NCBI GenBank assembly: GCA_028284705.1
Contig: JANQRE010000023.1
Span: 1-64,000 of the forward strand
DNA length: 64,000 bases
DNA from: Paracoccaceae bacterium
GTDB lineage: Bacteria > Pseudomonadota > Alphaproteobacteria > Rhodobacterales > Rhodobacteraceae
Direction of reading: 5' to 3'
A program made the position numbers and the translations under genes. Each line of letters starts with the position of its first letter. Position 1 is the first letter of the stretch. Below the pieces are notes generated by a model. It was not told the origin of the DNA, ran no database searches, and saw only the letters and a program-made list of their open reading frames with translations. This document shows positions 58,358 through 64,000 of this stretch, one piece after another.

Positions 58358-59269
58358 TCATGCCGCGGTGAGCTCCGCGCGCACCTCTTCCAACAGGCGC
58401 TTGGCCTCGGAGCCTTCGATCTTCTGGATGTCGTCCTGATACTTAAGGATCGCGCCCAGGGTGTCGGCGATCACCTCCGGGTTCATCGTCACCACATCGA
58501 GCGCCAACAGGCATTTTGCCCAATCGATGGTCTCAGCCACGCCGGGTCTTTTGAACAAATCTTCGGTGCGCAGCTTCTGCACGAAGGCAACGATCTCGCG
58601 GCTCAGTGTCTCCTGCGCTTCCGGCGCGCGGGCTGAGACGATTTCCATCTCACGCTCGAAGCTCGGGTAATCGACCCAGTGATAGAGGCAGCGCCGTTTC
58701 AGCGCGTCGTGCACCTCACGGGTGCGGTTCGACGTCACAATCACAATCGGCGGTTCCGGTGCTTTGATCGTGCCAAGCTCTGGGATCGTCACTTGAAAGT
58801 CGCTCAACGCCTCGAGCAGAAACGCCTCGAACGGTTCATCGGTGCGATCGAGTTCATCAATGAGCAGAACCGGCGCGCCGCCCTCTTGGGGTTGCATCGC
58901 TTCCAGCAGTGGGCGTGAGGTCAGATAATCTTTTGAAAACAATTCACTTTGAAGCGACGTTCGATCTGTTTCGCCGGCCGCCTCGGCGGTCCGGATCGCC
59001 ACCATCTGGGCCGGGAAATTCCATTCGTAAACCGCCGAAGCTGCGTCCAGACCTTCATAACATTGCAGCCGGATCAGACGCCGCCCTAGCGCGGAGGAGA
59101 TGGCCTTGGCGATCTCGGTTTTACCGACCCCGGCCTCGCCTTCGAGGAAGATCGGGCGCCCGAGTTTCAGCCCCAGAAACACCACCGTCGCCAGGGCCCG
59201 GCCGCAGACATAATCCTGCTCGCCCAAAAGCGTGATTGTGTCGTCGATGGATGCGGGCAGCGGGGACAT
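58358..59269 (-). CDS. MoxR-type AAA+ ATPase (CoxD-like)
   Basis: PIFLEGEAGVGKTEIAKAIS; LLIDELDRTDEPFEAFLLEALSDF; VIVTSNRTREVHDALKRRCLYHW. Confidence 0.94.
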   Translation of the reverse strand: MSPLPASIDDTITLLGEQDYVCGRALATVVFLGLKLGRPIFLEGEAGVGKTEIAKAISSALGRRLIRLQCYEGLDAASAVYEWNFPAQMVAIRTAEAAGETDRTSLQSELFSKDYLTSRPLLEAMQPQEGGAPVLLIDELDRTDEPFEAFLLEALSDFQVTIPELGTIKAPEPPIVIVTSNRTREVHDALKRRCLYHWVDYPSFEREMEIVSARAPEAQETLSREIVAFVQKLRTEDLFKRPGVAETIDWAKCLLALDVVTMNPEVIADTLGAILKYQDDIQKIEGSEAKRLLEEVRAELTAA

Positions 59270-59386
59270 GGCAACTCCTCGGTCGTCCGCTCATAGCTGC
59301 ATCTGTGCTGCGTGGCGTCAAGGAGTGGCGTTGCACATAGCCCCCACGAGGCGTATCACGATTGAGACAAACGCGGAGGGTTCCCG

Positions 59387-60607
59387 ATGAATGAAACCGT
59401 GAAAATCAAGGCCAAAGACGCGCCCGATATGGGGCAGTTCGATTGGGAGGACCCGTTCCGCCTGGAAGGCCAGTTGAGCGAAGATGAGCGTTTGTTGCGG
59501 GACGCTGCGCGAGCCTTTGCGGAGGACAAACTGGCACCGCGGGTGATCGAGGCCTATGCAAATGAGACCGAAGATCCCAGCATTTTCAAAGAGATGGGTG
59601 ACGCTGGTCTGTTGGGCCTGACGATCCCGGAAGAGTATGGCGGGCTTGGCGCATCCTATGTGACCTATGGTTTGGTGGCGCGCGAAATTGAGCGGGTCGA
59701 CAGCGGGTATCGCTCGATGATGTCGGTGCAGTCCTCGCTGGTGATGTATCCGATCTATGCTTACGGGTCCGAAGAGCAGCGCCGGAAGTATCTGCCGGGG
59801 CTTGCTTCGGGCGATCTGATTGGCTGTTTTGGGCTCACCGAACCGGATGCGGGGTCGGACCCTGCGGGCATGAAAACCCAAGCAAAACAAGTGGGTGGCG
59901 GGTATGAGTTGACCGGTTCGAAGATGTGGATTTCCAATTCGCCCTTTGCAGATGTGTTTGTGGTCTGGGCGAAGTCGGAGGCGCATGACGGGAAAATCCG
60001 GGGGTTCGTGCTGGAGAAAGGTATGGAGGGGCTGTCGGCGCCGAAGATTGGTGGCAAGCAATCTCTGCGCACCTCGACCACGGGCGAGATCGTTATGAAA
60101 GGCGTGCGGGTCGGCGAGGACGCATTGTTGCCGGGAGTTCAAGGGCTTAAGGGGCCGTTCGGATGTCTGAACCGCGCGCGCTACGGCATTGCCTGGGGCG
60201 TGATGGGGGCGGCGGAGTTCTGTATGCACGCCGCGCGGCAATATGGGATTGACCGCAAGCAGTTTGGCAAACCGATCGCGCAGACGCAGCTGTTTCAGAA
60301 GAAGCTCGCGGACATGCAGACGGAAATTTCCCTTGGATTACAAGGGGCTATCCGGGTGGGCAGATTGATCGACGAGGCCCAGGCCGCGCCGGAGATGATC
60401 TCGATCATCAAGCGCAACAATTGTGGCAAGGCGCTGGAGATTGCCCGGCAAGCCCGCGACATGCATGGCGGCAACGGAATTCAGGAGGAATATCAAGTGA
60501 TTAGGCACATGATGAACCTTGAGACCGTGAACACTTATGAGGGCACCCATGACGTGCATGCGCTGATTCTGGGCCGCGCGATCACCGGGTTGCAGGCATT
60601 TTTCTAA
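59387..60607 (+). CDS. Acyl-CoA dehydrogenase, glutaryl-CoA dehydrogenase-like
   Basis: [86 protein letters not shown]. Confidence 0.94.
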   Translation: MNETVKIKAKDAPDMGQFDWEDPFRLEGQLSEDERLLRDAARAFAEDKLAPRVIEAYANETEDPSIFKEMGDAGLLGLTIPEEYGGLGASYVTYGLVAREIERVDSGYRSMMSVQSSLVMYPIYAYGSEEQRRKYLPGLASGDLIGCFGLTEPDAGSDPAGMKTQAKQVGGGYELTGSKMWISNSPFADVFVVWAKSEAHDGKIRGFVLEKGMEGLSAPKIGGKQSLRTSTTGEIVMKGVRVGEDALLPGVQGLKGPFGCLNRARYGIAWGVMGAAEFCMHAARQYGIDRKQFGKPIAQTQLFQKKLADMQTEISLGLQGAIRVGRLIDEAQAAPEMISIIKRNNCGKALEIARQARDMHGGNGIQEEYQVIRHMMNLETVNTYEGTHDVHALILGRAITGLQAFF

Positions 60608-60693
60608 GACGAAAATCACCGTATGGTTTCCGTACCGCATCCGTATGGCATCCGTCCCGACACGCGTCGGACCCTAGGTATCCAGAAACCACC

Positions 60694-62064
60694 TCACGGC
60701 GGGCCCACCAGAAGTGTCATCAAATCTTCTGATCCGGCCTCGCCCCGGACCATCGAGAACACCACGCGAAGGATCGCCTCGATCCGCGCCTCGGGGAGCA
60801 CGGTCCCGGCGAAGGCGCGGAATTTGGCCTCGACCTCGGCGCGGGTCGGTTGCGGATCGGGGCCGCCGGAGGCGATGACCTCACCGCTGTCGATTGTGCT
60901 GCCATCGGCGAGATCGAAGAACACCCGGGCCAGTCTGGTTTCGGGATAGCTGGTTTCGAGTTCGGCCACGCCCCGGGACGAGATTCTCGCGCACATCTCC
61001 TGCAACGCCGGGTCAGTGAACGCCGCGGGCATGACTTCCTCCACCCCGACCCTGCCCCGCACCAGGGCGCAGGCCACGGGCCAGGCCATTGCGTATTGCG
61101 CCTGCTGCGTGGACGTTGGCACTCCATTGGTGAGATCGGCGGCGTAATTGAAGGTCTCAATGCGCACCGCCCTGATTTGCTCCGGCGAAATTCCCTCAGC
61201 GTGCACCTTGAGCGCGGCATCAATGGGCGCATGGGCCCAGCGGCAGATCGGATAGGGTTTGATATATTGATCCATCACCCGCCAGACCTTTCCGAGCTCG
61301 ATCCAATCCGGCGCTGCATCGTCGAATTCGACCGTGGCGGCGGGCGCACCAAGAAAGCCGTCCTGCGCGATGAGAGCGGCGTAGACGCCCACCGGTGCGC
61401 CGAAGCCGGAACCGTCGTGGAGCATCGAGGGGTTGGCGATCTCGCGCATCATCTGGCTGCGGGGTCCATGATATTCCGCAATACCCAGCGCGTGGCGGGT
61501 CTGGTCGGGGGTGAGGCCCAGGGTGCGGGCCGCGATGGCGGCACAGCCAAGCGCGTTCCAGGCGCCTGAGGTATGGTAGTCGGTGACCGTGTTATGCAGA
61601 GCGGCGGCCGCGTAGTTGGAGATTTCGTAGCCGAGCGCGAGGGTCGCAAGGAATTCTTTTCCTGACAGAGGGTTACCGGCCATTGTTGATGCTGTGAGCG
61701 CCGGGAAAAGCGCGCATCCGGCATGGCCTTTGGAGGCCTGCCAGCCATCATGGGCGTCGAGATTGTCAAGTTGCGTTGCCATGGCGAAGGCGGCCCCGGG
61801 GAGCGAGGCCGTGCGGCCGTCGAAGAGGAGCTGTGCGGTGGGGGCGTTTGGGCCTGCGGCCCAGTGATTGACCGCGTGGTCGCGGGCAATGCGGCCTGCG
61901 TCGAGCTTTGAGGCGGCAGCAAGAACACCTATCAGATCGAGAAGGTAGAGGGCGGTTGTCTCGAGGACGCCCTTTGGCAGGTCGTCAGGCCTTGTGTTGA
62001 GTGCAAAATCGATGACGCGGGTGGCGGTGGCGCTTTGGTCGGTAAGGGTCTGGTGCGTGGTCAT
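60694..62064 (-). CDS. MmgE/PrpD family protein
   Basis: FALNTRPDDLPKGVLETTALYLLDLIGV; AMATQLDNLDAHDGWQASKGHAGCALFPALTAS; KPYPICRWAHAPIDAAL. Confidence 0.92.
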   Translation of the reverse strand: MTTHQTLTDQSATATRVIDFALNTRPDDLPKGVLETTALYLLDLIGVLAAASKLDAGRIARDHAVNHWAAGPNAPTAQLLFDGRTASLPGAAFAMATQLDNLDAHDGWQASKGHAGCALFPALTASTMAGNPLSGKEFLATLALGYEISNYAAAALHNTVTDYHTSGAWNALGCAAIAARTLGLTPDQTRHALGIAEYHGPRSQMMREIANPSMLHDGSGFGAPVGVYAALIAQDGFLGAPAATVEFDDAAPDWIELGKVWRVMDQYIKPYPICRWAHAPIDAALKVHAEGISPEQIRAVRIETFNYAADLTNGVPTSTQQAQYAMAWPVACALVRGRVGVEEVMPAAFTDPALQEMCARISSRGVAELETSYPETRLARVFFDLADGSTIDSGEVIASGGPDPQPTRAEVEAKFRAFAGTVLPEARIEAILRVVFSMVRGEAGSEDLMTLLVGPP

Positions 62065-62348
62065 GGGGTTGAGGGTTTCAGGTTTTGGGGCGGGAAGTTG
62101 GTTGTTTGCGACATGCCTGTCATTGATTTCAGGACCCGCCGTGCATTGCCGTCACGCGGGGTGGCGATCCGAGGGTCGAGCTGAAGCGCTTTATGGTGGC
62201 GGGGTCTTCGGGCAGAATTACCAAAGCGCAAGTCTTGAAAAATCGCCGCCCCGTGGGGGCGTGACGGCGATGCGCGGCGGCTTCGCCTTGATTCCGCGCG
62301 GGCGACGCCCGGGTTGCGCTTGCGGGTCTTGAGCGCTACCGGACTGGC

Positions 62349-63083
62349 ATGAAACGCTTTCTGATCCTGCAACTGCGTCCCGAGACAGACGCCTCGGATG
62401 ACGAATACCGGGCGATCCTCGACAAATGTGGGCTGACGCAGGACCAGACGCATCGCATCCGGGTCGATCAGGAGGATATCCCGAGCGACCTTGATGTGAC
62501 GGATTATGCGGGCGTCATCGTCGGTGGCGGGCCAGGATGCGTCAGCGATCCGCCTCACAAGAAAAGCACTCTCGAGGCCAAAATTGAGCAGCAAATTCTG
62601 AACTTGATGCCTCAAATAACCGAGGAAGATCATCCCTTTATGGGCTGTTGTTACGGTTTGGGCATCCTTGCGCATCATCTGGGCGGCGAGGTCAGCAAGG
62701 CACGCTTCTCGGAACCCGTGGGGCCGACATATTGCACGCTGACGCCCGATGCTTCGGACGATCCTCTGCTGGAGGGACTGGCCCCCGAATTCGAGGTGTT
62801 CGTCGGCCACAAGGAGGCGGTGCAACAGGTGCCGGAAGGCACGGTGCATCTGATGCAAAGCGCCGCCTGCCCGGTGCAGATGATCCGCCACGGGCAAAAC
62901 GTCTATGCCACGCAATTCCACCCCGAAGCCGATGCGCATGACTTTGAACGGCGCATTCACATCTACAAAAACCATGGCTATTTCCCGCCCGAAGACGCCG
63001 AGCGCCTGATCGAGATCTGTCACGGCGCCAATGTCACGGTCCCGGGCGAAATCCTGCGTCGCTTCGCGGCGCGATACGGCTGA
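62349..63083 (+). CDS. Class I glutamine amidotransferase (GMP synthase-like)
   Basis: GVIVGGGPGCVSDP; FMGCCYGLGILAHHLGGEVSKA; YATQFHPEADAHDF. Confidence 0.92.
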   Translation: MKRFLILQLRPETDASDDEYRAILDKCGLTQDQTHRIRVDQEDIPSDLDVTDYAGVIVGGGPGCVSDPPHKKSTLEAKIEQQILNLMPQITEEDHPFMGCCYGLGILAHHLGGEVSKARFSEPVGPTYCTLTPDASDDPLLEGLAPEFEVFVGHKEAVQQVPEGTVHLMQSAACPVQMIRHGQNVYATQFHPEADAHDFERRIHIYKNHGYFPPEDAERLIEICHGANVTVPGEILRRFAARYG

Positions 63084-63237
63084 TTGCGCCGCAAGTCTCA
63101 GTTCCGCGACATTTTTTCCGCATCGAGACACGTTTCGGGCGTTGAACCCGGCCCTCAAGCCCCCTACACCGGATGCCAATAACAAGAGCGCCGAGTCAGC
63201 GCTTTAAGAGATTCGAAGTAGAATTCGGGAGAGATGC

Positions 63238-64000
63238 ATGGCCGACGCAGCCATCCAAGGGGACGACCATCACGACGAGCGGAGCTTTTTCGTTCGCTGG
63301 TTCATGTCCACCAACCACAAAGATATCGGTATTCTCTATATCTTCACCGCCGCGGTGATGGGCCTCGTTTCCGTGCTCTTCACCGTTTACATGCGGATGG
63401 AGCTGATGGAGCCGGGCGTGCAGTATATGTGCCTTGAGGGCGCACGGTTCTTCGCCTCGGACGTCGCCAATTGCACACCGAACGGACACCTTTGGAATGT
63501 TCTGATCACCGGTCACGGCATTCTCATGATGTTCTTCGTGGTGATCCCGGCGCTGTTCGGGGGCTTTGGCAACTACTTCATGCCGCTGCAGATCGGCGCG
63601 CCGGATATGGCGTTCCCGCGGATGAACAACCTCAGCTACTGGATGTATGTGGCAGGTTCTTCGCTGGCGGTTGTGTCGCTTCTGGTGCCGGGCGGAAATG
63701 ACCAGTTGGGCTCTGGCGTGGGCTGGGTGCTTTATGCGCCGCTCTCGACCACAGAAGCCGGCATGTCGATGGATTTCGCGATCTTCGCGGTGCACATGTC
63801 GGGCGCCTCGTCGATCCTGGGTGCCATCAACATGATCACGACCTTCCTGAACATGCGCGCCCCGGGCATGACGCTGCATAAAGTGCCACTGTTCTCGTGG
63901 TCGATTTTTGTGACCGCGTGGCTAATCTTGCTGTCCCTGCCGGTTCTGGCGGGCGCGATCACCATGCTGCTGACCGACCGCAATTTCGGCACGACCTTCT
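63238..64000 (+). CDS. ctaD: Cytochrome c oxidase subunit I (truncated by window end)
   Basis: [86 protein letters not shown]. Confidence 0.97.
   Translation, partial: MADAAIQGDDHHDERSFFVRWFMSTNHKDIGILYIFTAAVMGLVSVLFTVYMRMELMEPGVQYMCLEGARFFASDVANCTPNGHLWNVLITGHGILMMFFVVIPALFGGFGNYFMPLQIGAPDMAFPRMNNLSYWMYVAGSSLAVVSLLVPGGNDQLGSGVGWVLYAPLSTTEAGMSMDFAIFAVHMSGASSILGAINMITTFLNMRAPGMTLHKVPLFSWSIFVTAWLILLSLPVLAGAITMLLTDRNFGTTF

Noticed and set aside
59318-60241. 307-aa minus-strand ORF
   Set aside because: Antisense shadow of the acyl-CoA dehydrogenase in high-GC DNA.
62061-63185. 374-aa minus-strand ORF
   Set aside because: Antisense to the convincing glutamine amidotransferase; no recognisable motifs.

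Overview
The window is a chromosomal segment from a Rhodobacterales (Roseobacter-like) alphaproteobacterium. This is inferred from gene order and protein families, not from a database search. Two layers are visible. (1) A ~13.8-kb integrative genomic island is inserted in the 3' half of a tRNA-Asn(GTT) gene. It is bounded by a perfect 49-bp direct repeat (52-100 and 13860-13908), with a tyrosine integrase at the tRNA end and an N-terminally truncated serine recombinase at the other. Its cargo looks like a defence/accessory hotspot: a stand-alone OLD-like ATPase-TOPRIM protein, an AAA ATPase (DUF3696-like C-terminus) directly coupled to a PIN-domain nuclease, GNAT/LysR and PadR regulatory pairs, an SRAP-family protein, a protein with an HEPN-like Rx4H motif, and several very small ORFs. 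(2) The rest is conserved backbone: ndk, pepA/holC, lptF-lptG-lptD-surA-pdxA-rsmA, prfA-prmC, ispG, rodZ-like, hemA, cysG-cysI-cysH-fpr, infC, a molybdenum-hydroxylase maturation cluster (xdhC/VWA/MoxR), glutaryl-CoA-dehydrogenase-like, PrpD-like and ctaD. Two separate DUF4123-adaptor loci (~14.0-17.8 kb minus; ~43.2-46.3 kb plus) interrupt it. They look like orphan type VI secretion effector modules, one with a candidate REase-fold toxin/immunity pair, the other with a large glycine-rich candidate effector next to a SUMF1-fold protein that lacks the catalytic cysteines. The most promising new-system candidates are the ATPase-PIN module and the two DUF4123 effector modules.
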